Below, in pieces: positions 32,230 through 40,465 of a DNA stretch of 42,978 nucleotides; position 1 is the first letter of the stretch, and every line of letters starts with the position of its first letter. The notes below the pieces were generated by a model. The model had not been told where the DNA came from, searched no databases, and was given only the letters and a program-made list of their open reading frames with translations. The position numbers were made by a program, and so were the translations under genes. Location: positions 6,801-49,778 of the forward strand of contig CAMYKU010000028.1 of the NCBI GenBank assembly GCA_947259105.1, written 5' to 3'. The stretch comes from an uncultured Alphaproteobacteria bacterium. Lineage in GTDB: Bacteria > Pseudomonadota > Alphaproteobacteria > UBA8366 > JADFVY01.

Positions 32230-33339
32230 TTATTCCAGTCTTGTCGCGTCCAGGCCCTGCTGACTGATCGAGAGACCCAACCCTGATTCTTCGGGTATTG
32301 CCAGCCGCCCGTCAACCGGATATGGCGGGTCGGCGAACAGCGCGTCCTCGATACCGGTCTGGGCGACGTGGTGCTCCAGCAGCCAGCCGTTGGGTACGCC
32401 CGCTATCAGATGCATGTTGATCAGCGGCCAGCCGGCCCCGTTCGCGATGCGGATGTCGTGGTGTTCCGCCCGCCCGGCGAGCGCCGCGCCACCGGTGAAT
32501 CCGCCGCAATACAGCACGTTCGGCTGCAGCAGGTCGACCGACCCGTGTTCCAGAAGGGCATCGAAGATCCGCGGATCGGCCTCCATCTGCCCGGCGCCGA
32601 CCTGCATGCCGGTGTCTTCGCGGAAGCGGGCAAGATCGGCCGGGCCGTTCCCGGCGACCGGTTCCTCGAACCAGGCGATCGGGCAATCGCTTATGTCATG
32701 CGCCAGTGACCGGGCTGTCTCGCCCGTAAACCCCTCGTTCGCGTCGATGATCAGCCCTGCCGCGCCGCCGACGGCATCGCAGACCGCATGAATGCGCCGT
32801 GCGTCCTCGCGCCAGCCGCCGGCATCGACGGCGACGACCATCTTCAGCATGCGATACCCGCCCGCGACCGCAAGGCGCGCCGCCTCCACCAGCTGTGCGA
32901 TATCGTATTGCGGCATGCCGAAGGTGATGTAGACCGGGACCGAATTGCGGGCGCCGCCCAGCATGGAAGCGACGCTCCGTCCCGCGGCCTGGCCGCTTAT
33001 GTCCCATAGCGCGATGTCCAGCGCCGAAGCGGCGCAGGCGGCGACACCGGTCATGTGGCGCGGGTTCAGGGTTTCGCGAATCCGGTCCTGCACGGCCGCC
33101 GGATCGCGCGGGTCCATCCCCGCCACCGCCGGGGACACCGCTGTCTCCAGGGCATCGGCCACCTGCCGCGCGAGGAAGCGGCCGGTGAAACCGTGTCCGG
33201 TCAGCCCGTCATCAGTGGTCACTCTGCAGACGACGAACGGCCGCGGCGGGCCGCCCCGGTAATCCTCGATCGGCACGCGCAGCAATGGCGCCGCGCCGGC
33301 GGCGGCATGGACGGACGCCTCGATATGTTCGATCTTCAC
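32230..33339 (-). CDS. Mandelate racemase/muconate-lactonising-like enolase-superfamily enzyme
   Basis: The 369-residue product has an N-terminal capping domain and a beta-barrel. Metal ligands are visible as D199 (LIIDANEGF) and E225 or E226 (WFEEPV); the third position reads AGQMEA (251-253) instead of the usual AGE. The second-strand catalytic motif KxK is LKMVV, with K166 kept and the second lysine lost. The late barrel region is IRIANGAGWPLINMHL with H310. The family abstracts the proton next to a carboxylate to racemise, dehydrate or cycloisomerise acids; this active site is not standard. GTG start, six bases after the thioesterase stop. It probably acts on the acid imported by TctABC. 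Confidence 0.8.
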   Translation of the reverse strand: MKIEHIEASVHAAAGAAPLLRVPIEDYRGGPPRPFVVCRVTTDDGLTGHGFTGRFLARQVADALETAVSPAVAGMDPRDPAAVQDRIRETLNPRHMTGVAACAASALDIALWDISGQAAGRSVASMLGGARNSVPVYITFGMPQYDIAQLVEAARLAVAGGYRMLKMVVAVDAGGWREDARRIHAVCDAVGGAAGLIIDANEGFTGETARSLAHDISDCPIAWFEEPVAGNGPADLARFREDTGMQVGAGQMEADPRIFDALLEHGSVDLLQPNVLYCGGFTGGAALAGRAEHHDIRIANGAGWPLINMHLIAGVPNGWLLEHHVAQTGIEDALFADPPYPVDGRLAIPEESGLGLSISQQGLDATRLE

Positions 33340-33345
33340 GGCGTC

Positions 33346-33786
33346 TCACGCCGGTGGCCGGTAGGGAATGCCCTCGGGATCCTCGCTGCCGCTGCGGTAG
33401 CGCTGCACGCTGTCGCCGAATCCCAGCACCTGCCCGGTCTCGTCCAGCACCTCGGCGCTGGCGAAGAAGATCTTGCGCCCGCCGCCGCGCTTGCGGCCGA
33501 CGGTCGTCAGGGTCCCGCCCCGGGCCTGGCCCGTGAAATGGGTCGTGAGCGATACCGTCACGGCCCAGCGCACGTTGCCCTTCTTCGCGCACCAGGTGCC
33601 GGCATAGCCGCAGGCGGTGTCCAGCAGCGCCGAGACGATCCCGCCATGCAGCACGCCGCTGCGGTTCAGATGCTCCGGCCTGACCTCCATCTCCATGCGC
33701 ACGAAGCCTTCCCGCCACTCAGTGACGCGAAAGCCCAGCATCTGGCCGAAAGCCCCTATGTCGGGGGTGTTGACCGGTTCCTCCAT
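33346..33786 (-). CDS. PaaI-family hotdog thioesterase
   Basis: The 146-residue product has a single hotdog domain: the core LNRSGVLHGGIVSALLDTACG with the acidic catalytic residue in the helix, then SLTTHFTGQARGG and an AEVLDETGQVLGFG strand. PaaI-type enzymes hydrolyse CoA thioesters, often to rescue CoA from dead-end intermediates. It lies between TctA and the enolase-superfamily gene with gaps of 6-15 bp, so it is in the operon; a role in releasing CoA from the pathway's acyl-CoA is inferred. Confidence 0.88.
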   Translation of the reverse strand: MEEPVNTPDIGAFGQMLGFRVTEWREGFVRMEMEVRPEHLNRSGVLHGGIVSALLDTACGYAGTWCAKKGNVRWAVTVSLTTHFTGQARGGTLTTVGRKRGGGRKIFFASAEVLDETGQVLGFGDSVQRYRSGSEDPEGIPYRPPA

Positions 33787-33801
33787 GACGATCCCCTGGG
33801 A

Positions 33802-35313
33802 TCAATCGCCCGGGATATCGGCCGAGGGCGGCATTTTGGCCCGCAGCCGCGCGCGGTAGCCGCCGATCAGCGGCATCGCCATGCTGAGCACCGTCAGCAG
33901 CACGAAGACCACCACGATCGGCCGCTCGAAGAAACGCAGCCAGTTGTGGTCGAAAATGATCAGCGACTGCTTGAGGCTGCTTTCCACGAGCTCGCCGAGG
34001 ATCAGACCCATGATGATCGGCGCGGCGGAGAATCCGTATCGCTTCAGGAAAAACCCTCCGATCCCGGCAATCACCATGATCCAGACATCCATGATCGACT
34101 GGTTCAGAGCGTACGAGCCGATACAGGCGAGGATGAAGACGGCCGGCCACAGGAAGCGGGTGGGGATCAGGGTGACGCGGGCAAACAGCTTGGCGCCCAA
34201 GAGGCCCAGCCCCATGAACATCAGGTTGGCCAGCAGCATGGCGATGAAGATGCCGTACAGCAGCGTCGGCGTTTCGTTGAACAGGTGCGGCCCCGGCCGC
34301 AGCCCGTGGACCAGAAGCGCGGCCAGGATGACGGCGGTGGTCGCGCTGCCCGGGATGCCGAGCGCCAGCGTCGGCACCATGGCGGCGCCCGTTGCCGCGT
34401 TGTTGGCGGTCTCCGGCCCGGCGATACCCCGGATATCGCCCTTGCCGAAGAGGGACTTGTCCTTGGCCCAGCGCTTGGCCTCGTTGTAGCCGATCATGGC
34501 GGCGACCGTGCCGCCCTCGGCCGGCAGCAGGCCGATGAAGGCGCCGATTCCGCAGGAGCGCGCCACCGTGCCCAGGGTCTTGCGGAAGTCGGCCCAGCGC
34601 GGCAGCTTGACCGCCTCCAGCACGGCGCGCACGGTCACCCGGTCCAGGCTGTTCGCCTGGGTCAGGAACTCCGCCCCCGCGAACAGGCCGATCATGACCG
34701 GAATGAAATGGACGCCTTCGGTCAACTCGTAGAAGCCGAAGGTGAAGCGGTCGACACCGGTGGTGAAATCCATGCCGATCGTCGCCAGCAGCACCCCGAA
34801 GGCGCCGCCGAGCAAATTCTTGAAAGCGGATTCGCCGCTGATCGAGGCCAGCATCGACAGCCCGAACAGGGCCAGCGCGAAATACTCCGGCGGGCCGAAA
34901 TCGTATGCGACGCGGGCCAGCATCGGCGCCGCGACGATCAGCACGATGATGCTGAAGATGCCGCCGATCGTGCTGCTGACGGTGGCGATGCCGAGCGCCA
35001 GCCCGGCGCGCCCCTGCTGGGCCAGCGGGTAGCCGTCGAACGCGGTGGCGGCGGCCGGCGGCGCCCCCGGCGCGTTGACCAGGATCGCGGTGATCGATCC
35101 GCCGAAGGTGCCCGCGCAGTACAGCGTGCTCAGCAGGGCGATCGCCGGGATCGGCTCCATGGTCATCGTGAACGGCAGCAGCAGCGCGGTGGCCATGGTC
35201 GAGCTGAGTCCCGGCATGGCGCCGACCAGGACACCGCCCACCGTACCCGCCAGGATGACGAAGATCATGAACGGGTCGGAGAATTCGGATGCGGCTGCAA
35301 GAAACGTATCCAT
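33802..35313 (-). CDS. tctA: Tripartite tricarboxylate transporter permease TctA
   Basis: The 503-residue product is the large TctA membrane subunit with about 11-12 hydrophobic helices. The signature VGAMPGLSSTMATALLLP and the following FGGSITAILVNAPGAPPAA are conserved in the family. With TctB and the binding protein TctC it forms a secondary, sodium- or proton-coupled importer of carboxylic acids (citrate in the classic case; many other acids, including malonate-like and aromatic ones). ATG at 35313, seven bases after the tctB stop. The substrate here is not fixed by sequence. Confidence 0.95.
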   Translation of the reverse strand: MDTFLAAASEFSDPFMIFVILAGTVGGVLVGAMPGLSSTMATALLLPFTMTMEPIPAIALLSTLYCAGTFGGSITAILVNAPGAPPAAATAFDGYPLAQQGRAGLALGIATVSSTIGGIFSIIVLIVAAPMLARVAYDFGPPEYFALALFGLSMLASISGESAFKNLLGGAFGVLLATIGMDFTTGVDRFTFGFYELTEGVHFIPVMIGLFAGAEFLTQANSLDRVTVRAVLEAVKLPRWADFRKTLGTVARSCGIGAFIGLLPAEGGTVAAMIGYNEAKRWAKDKSLFGKGDIRGIAGPETANNAATGAAMVPTLALGIPGSATTAVILAALLVHGLRPGPHLFNETPTLLYGIFIAMLLANLMFMGLGLLGAKLFARVTLIPTRFLWPAVFILACIGSYALNQSIMDVWIMVIAGIGGFFLKRYGFSAAPIIMGLILGELVESSLKQSLIIFDHNWLRFFERPIVVVFVLLTVLSMAMPLIGGYRARLRAKMPPSADIPGD

Positions 35314-35320
35314 CGCGGGG

Positions 35321-35827
35321 TCACCAGAAGGCCAGGGGGCTGGGCTCGAAATGCACCTTCAGCACCGTCACGAACAACAGGTAGATCGCGGCCGGAAACA
35401 CGATGCTGTACGGAACGATGATCCTGAACCGGCGCTCGCCCCACAGCAGCGGAAGAAAGAAGCACAGCAGGATCATCGCCGGCAGAATGCCGAGCAGATA
35501 GAACGCGATCACGAAGCCGGGCATGACCATCGCCGACAGCCAGACCATCGGTTTCAGCGGTTTCTTTGGCTTGTCCCGTGTGCGGAACGACTGGAATATG
35601 ATGATCCCGGCGAGGACCGCCATGACGACCAGCACCATGCGCGGAAAGGTCGCCGGCTGGACGTTCTGTGCGATGACGGCCGGTGCTTCCTTGAAGGTCA
35701 GCGTGACCAGATAGACGGCAACGCAGAACACCAGCACCCCGGCGCCCGCGATTGCGTCGCGCGGGATGCGGGCGGCGAACCCCTCCCGGTTCGCCACCCG
35801 CGCGCCCGATTCCGCATTATCGGGCAT
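35321..35827 (-). CDS. tctB: Tripartite tricarboxylate transporter small subunit TctB
   Basis: The 168-residue product has a cytosolic N-terminus and four hydrophobic helices (for example AGAGVLVFCVAVYLVTL and LLGILPAMILLCFFLPLL), the plan of TctB. The start ATG at 35827 is preceded by GGGAAA; the frame runs on upstream through tctC as a shadow. It lies between tctC (26 bp) and tctA (7 bp), the usual C-B-A order. Confidence 0.9.
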   Translation of the reverse strand: MPDNAESGARVANREGFAARIPRDAIAGAGVLVFCVAVYLVTLTFKEAPAVIAQNVQPATFPRMVLVVMAVLAGIIIFQSFRTRDKPKKPLKPMVWLSAMVMPGFVIAFYLLGILPAMILLCFFLPLLWGERRFRIIVPYSIVFPAAIYLLFVTVLKVHFEPSPLAFW

Positions 35828-35853
35828 GATATTTCCCGTCGGCACCCCGCCCG

Positions 35854-36852
35854 TCAGAGCAGACCCAGATCGGTCAGCGCGCCCACGCTGTCGTCGTGGA
35901 TCCGCCGGATTTCGGCGGTCCATTCCTCGTGTCCGATCACGCTGTCGGCCGGCATGCCGCCGTTCGAGAGGTAGCCCTGGTAGACCGAATGCTTCATCGC
36001 CTTGACCAGCCCCGTCGACAGGGTCTGGACGCGATCCTCGGGCACGCCCGAGAGGCATGCGAAGCCGCGCACCGTCGAGGCGATGTTGTCGATGCCGGCC
36101 TCTTTTGCGGTCGGCGCCCCGCCGAGCGCTTCGATGCGGTTGCGCGACAGCGAGCAGACGGCCCGCAACTCGCCGGACCCGAACTGCGACTCGCCCTCGG
36201 CGTAGTTCAGCAGCGCCACGTCGACATTGCCGCCGACGAGGTTGGTGACGATATCGCCGCCGCCCTTGAACGGAACGATGGTGTACTTGATGCCCTTCGC
36301 CGCCTTGCAGAACAGATGGATCGCCACATGGTCGGCGCCGCCCACGAAGGTGGTGCCCCATTTCAGGCCGCCATTGGCCTTCTTCGACGCGGCGATCAGG
36401 TCGTCCGCCGTCTTGATCTTGCTTTCGCCGTTGACCACGAGGATCTGCGGGTCGTCGGTCGCGCGCGCCAGGCCGACCATGTCGTCGATGGTCAGCGGCA
36501 CCTTCTTCTGCAGGATCTGGAAGATGTGCGACTGGGTGATCGTCATGATCGTATAGCCGTCGCGGGGCTGCGCATTGGCGTACAACAGCGATGCCGAACC
36601 GCTGCCGCCGCGCTTGTTGACCACCACCATGTCCTGTTTGAAGTCGCGGCGGCCGCGCAGCATCATCATGCGGGTCGTGATGTCGGTGCCGCCACCGGGG
36701 CCCGCGTGGGTGACCACGTTGATCGTCTTGCTCGGGAACTTGTCCTCGTCCGCCAGCGCGCCAACGCCGCCGAGCGCCAGAGCGCCCATGCCGGCGCCCG
36801 CGCCGATCAGGAACGGTCGCCGGGAAATGCCCGTCTTGAAGTCTTGTGCCAT
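35854..36852 (-). CDS. tctC: Periplasmic substrate-binding protein TctC (Bug family), Tat-type signal
   Basis: The 332-residue product is a Bug-family binding protein: THAGPGGGTDITTR near residue 48 is the carboxylate-binding loop, and the FVGGADHVAIHLF region and GGNVDVALLNY follow the family fold. The N-terminus has SRRPFLIGAGAG, a twin-arginine motif before a hydrophobic stretch, so export folded through Tat is likely. GGGAGAA precedes the ATG at 36852; the frame upstream of it is non-coding. It is the second gene after gntR (94-bp gap) and provides the substrate capture for TctAB. Confidence 0.92.
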   Translation of the reverse strand: MAQDFKTGISRRPFLIGAGAGMGALALGGVGALADEDKFPSKTINVVTHAGPGGGTDITTRMMMLRGRRDFKQDMVVVNKRGGSGSASLLYANAQPRDGYTIMTITQSHIFQILQKKVPLTIDDMVGLARATDDPQILVVNGESKIKTADDLIAASKKANGGLKWGTTFVGGADHVAIHLFCKAAKGIKYTIVPFKGGGDIVTNLVGGNVDVALLNYAEGESQFGSGELRAVCSLSRNRIEALGGAPTAKEAGIDNIASTVRGFACLSGVPEDRVQTLSTGLVKAMKHSVYQGYLSNGGMPADSVIGHEEWTAEIRRIHDDSVGALTDLGLL

Positions 36853-36946
36853 TGTTTTCTCCCTGTTTGTGCCCCGCGTTCCCTGTTTTCGGAACGCCCC
36901 GGGCGGTTCGACGATGCCGGCGCCACTGGCCGGTGTTCGAAATTCG

Positions 36947-37684
36947 TTACTCCGCCGTTGCGGTCCTCCTGAGCGCCCTGTCCCGTCCGGCCGCGGCAAG
37001 CGACTCCGGCGCCGGGTCGAGCGTCGCGAGGAATCTGTCGCGCCCGTTCCGCAGATGCGTGATGCCCGCCTCGCGCGCGTCCTCCGCCCGGCCGGCGACA
37101 ATGGCCTCGGCGATGGCCTCATGCTCGCGCATCGAGGCCTCCATGTTTTCGATGCGGGACAGGCCGCGCCGGCGGAACAGGTGCATTTCCTTCACGATGC
37201 CCTCATAGACCGTGCGGGCGCGGCTGTTGCCGCAGAACTCCACGATCGCCGCGTGAAACTCGATATTGAGCCGGTAATACCGATCCTTGTCGTCGGCGCG
37301 AATCGCGTCCGCCATGGCGCCCAGCTTGTCGCGCAGCACCGCGCATTGTGCGTCGGTACGGCGTCTGGCCATGGTCTCGCACATGAAACCGAACAGCGAG
37401 CCGCGCAAATCGTAGAGGTCGACCGCCTCGTCGTAGCCGATCTTGCGCACCACGACGCCCTTGTTGGCGACGATTTCGACCAGCCCGGCCTGCTGCAGCC
37501 CCCGCATCGCCTCGCGCACCGGGCCGCGGCTGACGCCCATGTCGGCGGCCAGCGCGCTCTCGGACAGGCGTTCGCCCGCCGGCAGCTCGCCGGTCAGGAT
37601 GCGGCGCTCGACCTCGCGCTGCACCAGAACCGTCAGGCTCTGGACGTTGCTTGCATGGAACGGTTTCCGGTCTTCCAGGCGCAT
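36947..37684 (-). CDS. GntR-family (FadR/FCD) transcriptional regulator
   Basis: The 245-residue product has an N-terminal winged helix (VQREVERRILTGELPAGERL, then the recognition helix VSRGPVREAMRGLQQAGLV) and a C-terminal FCD ligand-binding domain. Conserved histidines for metal are seen in NIEFHAAIVEF, EHEAIAEAI and AGITHLRNG. Such regulators usually sense an organic acid of their own pathway. The ATG at 37684 with AGGTGG just upstream is chosen over a GTG five codons earlier. It is divergent from the CoA-transferase operon, with three TGTCAA half-sites in the gap, and is probably the regulator of both sides (inferred). Confidence 0.9.
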   Translation of the reverse strand: MRLEDRKPFHASNVQSLTVLVQREVERRILTGELPAGERLSESALAADMGVSRGPVREAMRGLQQAGLVEIVANKGVVVRKIGYDEAVDLYDLRGSLFGFMCETMARRRTDAQCAVLRDKLGAMADAIRADDKDRYYRLNIEFHAAIVEFCGNSRARTVYEGIVKEMHLFRRRGLSRIENMEASMREHEAIAEAIVAGRAEDAREAGITHLRNGRDRFLATLDPAPESLAAAGRDRALRRTATAE

Positions 37685-37766
37685 CGGCCCACCTGTCACG
37701 ATTTTTTCGTACTCCGCCCCGGCGGCGCGGATCCTTTCGACTTACTAGACAGGCGCGGCAAGGGGC

Positions 37767-37803
37767 TGTCAAGGACAAGCTGTAAACTGTCAACAGTTGT
37801 CAA
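37767..37803. promoter_or_regulatory. Predicted GntR operator region with three TGTCAA half-sites
   Basis: In the 200-bp divergent gap, TGTCAA occurs at 37767, 37788 and 37798, and AACTGT-CA-ACAGTT (37785-37798) is a perfect palindrome. On the plus strand TTGTCA (37797-37802), 18 bp and TATAGT (37821-37826) form a promoter for the CoA-transferase operon whose -35 overlaps the third half-site. On the minus strand TTGACA (37772-37767), 17 bp and TCTAGT form a promoter for gntR over the first half-site. A repressor bound here would control both directions. Confidence 0.55.
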
Positions 37804-37884
37804 TCCGCTGCATCGGTTTGTATAGTCGTCCATCCGTCCGGCCGACGCCGGAACCGTCTTTACTCAATTTGCGTGGGGGAACGC

Positions 37885-39075
37885 ATGACTATCGAGCCGG
37901 CCAGCACGGCCTTGAACCGCTTTACCGTTCTCGATCTGACGCGGGTCCGCTCGGGCCCGACCTGTGTGCGGCAGCTTGCCGACTGGGGCGCGAACGTCAT
38001 CAAGGTGGAGATGCCGGAATCCCAGGACACGGGACAGCTCGGCGGGCCGCGCGGCGGCTTCGACTTCCAGAACCTGCACCGCAACAAGCGCAGCCTCAGC
38101 CTGAATCTCAAGGCGCCGGAAGGGCTCGCGATCTTCAAGAAGCTGATGGCGCAGGCGGACGTCGTGGTCGAGAACTTCCGCCCCGACGTGAAGTCCCGGC
38201 TCGGCATCGATTACGAGAGCCTGAAGGCGATCAATCCCAGCATCGTCTATGCCAGCATTTCGGGCTTTGGCCAGGACGGGCCGTACAAGGACAGGCCCGG
38301 CTTCGACCAGATCGCCCAGGGCATGGGCGGGCTGATGTCGATCACCGGGCTGCCGGGTCAGGGGCCGGTCCGGGTCGGCATCCCGATCGCGGATCTGTGC
38401 GCCGGCCTGTTCTGCGCCCAGGGCATCATGATCGCGCTGCTGGAGCGCGAGGCCTCCGGCGAGGGGCAGTGGGTGCAGACATCGCTCCTGCAGGCGCAGG
38501 TCTTCATGCTGGACTTCCAGGCGGCGCGCTGGCTGATGGACAAGGAGGTCCCGAAACAGGCCGGCAACGACCACCCGACCAGCATCCCCACCGGCGTGTT
38601 CGAGACCTCGGACGGCTATATCAACCTTGCGGTCGCCGGCCAGCTGATCTGGCAGCGGTTCTGCGCGGCGCTGGGCCAGCCGGAACTCGCCGACCATAAC
38701 GACTACGCGACCCCGCCCGGCCGTTCGGCCAACCGCAAGGCGCTGAACGCGCTGATCAACGACGTGCTGCGGCACCAGCCGGCCGAACACTGGATCGCGC
38801 TGTTCAACGAGGCCGGCGTACCGTGCGGCGAGATCAACACCATCGACAAGGTCTTCGCCGACCCCCAGGTCAAACATCTCGGCATGGCGCAGCCGGTCGA
38901 TTCCACCGAACGCGGGCCGACCGAACTGGTCGCACAGCCGATCAAGATGAGCCGCACGCCGAGCCGGATCGCCGCGCCGCCGCCGACCGCCGGCCAGCAC
39001 TCCGACGAGATTCTCCAGCAACTCGGCTATGGCGCGGACGAGATCGCCGGCTTCCGCGCGGCCGGGGTTGTCTGA
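37885..39075 (+). CDS. CaiB/BaiF (family III) CoA-transferase
   Basis: The 396-residue product is a family III CoA-transferase. It begins with [20 protein letters not shown], has the [20 protein letters not shown] block, and the catalytic aspartate lies in [12 protein letters not shown]. These enzymes move CoA between organic acids through an aspartyl-CoA intermediate. GGGGGA lies just before the ATG at 37885. First gene of the plus-strand operon, divergent from gntR. Substrate unknown; the neighbouring MatB and Tct genes suggest a dicarboxylate or related acid. Confidence 0.92.
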   Translation: MTIEPASTALNRFTVLDLTRVRSGPTCVRQLADWGANVIKVEMPESQDTGQLGGPRGGFDFQNLHRNKRSLSLNLKAPEGLAIFKKLMAQADVVVENFRPDVKSRLGIDYESLKAINPSIVYASISGFGQDGPYKDRPGFDQIAQGMGGLMSITGLPGQGPVRVGIPIADLCAGLFCAQGIMIALLEREASGEGQWVQTSLLQAQVFMLDFQAARWLMDKEVPKQAGNDHPTSIPTGVFETSDGYINLAVAGQLIWQRFCAALGQPELADHNDYATPPGRSANRKALNALINDVLRHQPAEHWIALFNEAGVPCGEINTIDKVFADPQVKHLGMAQPVDSTERGPTELVAQPIKMSRTPSRIAAPPPTAGQHSDEILQQLGYGADEIAGFRAAGVV

Positions 39076-39131
39076 TCGCGCGCCGGCCGCATTTCATGTC
39101 AGCAAGCTTACCAGCCAGGGATGAACCGCTC

Positions 39132-39920
39132 ATGAGCTCCGACAAGATCCTCGGCCATGTCGAGAACGGCATCGGCCATATCGTTTTCAACAACCCGGAA
39201 AAGCGCAACGCCGTCTCGCTGGACATGTGGCAGCGCGTCGCCGACCTGCTGGACGACTATGAGAAGGACCCGGCGGTGCGCCTGGTCGTCCTGTCCGGCG
39301 CCGGCGGCAAGGCCTTCGTATCCGGCGCCGATATCTCGAAATTCGACAGCGAACGCGCGACCCGCGAAGCGGTGGCCGAGTACGGCCGCGTCACCGGCGC
39401 GGTCTACACAAGGCTGCAGGAATTCCCCAAGCCGACGATCGCCAGGATCAACGGTTATTGCGTCGGCGGCGGCGTCGCGGTGGCGGCCTGCTGCGATATC
39501 CGCATCTGCGGGCAGGGATCCAAGTTCGGTGTCCCGGCGGCCAAGCTCGGCCTCGGCTACCAGGCGAAGTACGTCAAGCGCCTGTACGATCTGGTCGGGC
39601 CGTCCTATACCAAGGAGATATTCTTCACCGCCCGCCTGTTCGATGCCGACGAGGCCAGGATCATGGGGCTCGTGAACCGGGTGGTGCCCGACGCCGATCT
39701 CGACGCCTACGTCGCCGAGTATGCCGAGAGGATCACCGGCAACGCGCCGCTGACCATCGCCGCGCTGAAGGCGGCGGTGGGCGAACTGGGCAAGGACGCG
39801 GAAGACCGCGACATGGCGCGCTGCGATGCCATGGTCGAGGCCTGCTTCGCCAGCCAGGACTATATCGAGGGCCGCACCGCCTTCATGGAGAAACGCAAGC
39901 CCGTGTTCACGGGCTCATGA
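39132..39920 (+). CDS. Crotonase-superfamily enzyme lacking both hydratase glutamates
   Basis: The 262-residue product has the crotonase fold: oxyanion-hole segments [12 protein letters not shown] and [18 protein letters not shown]. Aligned with rat enoyl-CoA hydratase, the catalytic E144 and E164 correspond to A116 and A136 (both align with a constant offset of 28), so it is not a normal hydratase. KLGLGYQ places Y143 where methylmalonyl-CoA decarboxylase YgfG has its LGVPY tyrosine, but the YgfG histidine (AGHDI) is replaced by SGADI. A decarboxylase, isomerase or other crotonase reaction is possible. An ATG 12 codons upstream is an alternative start. It lies 56 bp after the CoA-transferase. 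Confidence 0.85.
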   Translation: MSSDKILGHVENGIGHIVFNNPEKRNAVSLDMWQRVADLLDDYEKDPAVRLVVLSGAGGKAFVSGADISKFDSERATREAVAEYGRVTGAVYTRLQEFPKPTIARINGYCVGGGVAVAACCDIRICGQGSKFGVPAAKLGLGYQAKYVKRLYDLVGPSYTKEIFFTARLFDADEARIMGLVNRVVPDADLDAYVAEYAERITGNAPLTIAALKAAVGELGKDAEDRDMARCDAMVEACFASQDYIEGRTAFMEKRKPVFTGS

Positions 39921-39936
39921 CGGGGACGTACGACAG

Positions 39937-40461
39937 ATGAAATACGCGCTGGGAGACGTACGGGTACAGACCGAAGGCGAGGACTACTGGATCGCGCCGA
40001 ACGCGGTGGTGATCGGCGACGTACGCCTCAGGAAGAATGCCAGCATCTGGTGGAACTGCGTCGTGCGCGGCGATTCCGAGACCATCACCATCGGCGAGAA
40101 TGTGAACGTACAGGACGGATCGGTGCTGCACGCGGACCCCGGCTATCCGCTGGTCCTCGAGAACAACGTGTCGGTCGGCCACATGGTGATGCTGCACGGC
40201 TGCACCGTCGGCGAGGGCTCGCTGATCGGCATCGGCGCCGTGGTGCTGAACGGCACGAAGATCGGCAGGAACTGCCTGATCGGCGCCAACACGCTGCTGG
40301 CCGAGAACAAGGAGATCCCCGACGGCTCGATGGTGCTGGGCTCGCCCGGCAAGGTCGCCAAGCAGCTGACCGATGAGCAGCAGGCCAACCTGCAGCGCAT
40401 CGCCGACCACTACGTGAAGAACCACCAGCGCTACAAGCGCGACCTGAAGGTGCAGGACTGA
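39937..40461 (+). CDS. Gamma-carbonic-anhydrase-family protein (YrdA/CaiE/PaaY type)
   Basis: The 174-residue product is a left-handed beta-helix of hexapeptide repeats with a C-terminal helix. The zinc histidines H65 ([10 protein letters not shown]), H82 and H87 ([10 protein letters not shown]) are all present, in the spacing of gamma-class carbonic anhydrases; trimer with interface zinc is the family rule. Members include carbonic anhydrases, CaiE of the carnitine operon and PaaY thioesterase, so the activity is not certain. Start ATG at 39937, 16 bp after the crotonase gene, and the rhodanese gene follows after four bases. Confidence 0.9.
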   Translation: MKYALGDVRVQTEGEDYWIAPNAVVIGDVRLRKNASIWWNCVVRGDSETITIGENVNVQDGSVLHADPGYPLVLENNVSVGHMVMLHGCTVGEGSLIGIGAVVLNGTKIGRNCLIGANTLLAENKEIPDGSMVLGSPGKVAKQLTDEQQANLQRIADHYVKNHQRYKRDLKVQD

Positions 40462-40465
40462 TCCC

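Noticed and set aside
33055..35421. 788-codon plus-strand frame across the enolase-family, thioesterase and TctA genes
   Set aside because: The composition (R/Q/H/D rich) and lack of any motif show it to be a shadow of three well-supported minus-strand genes.
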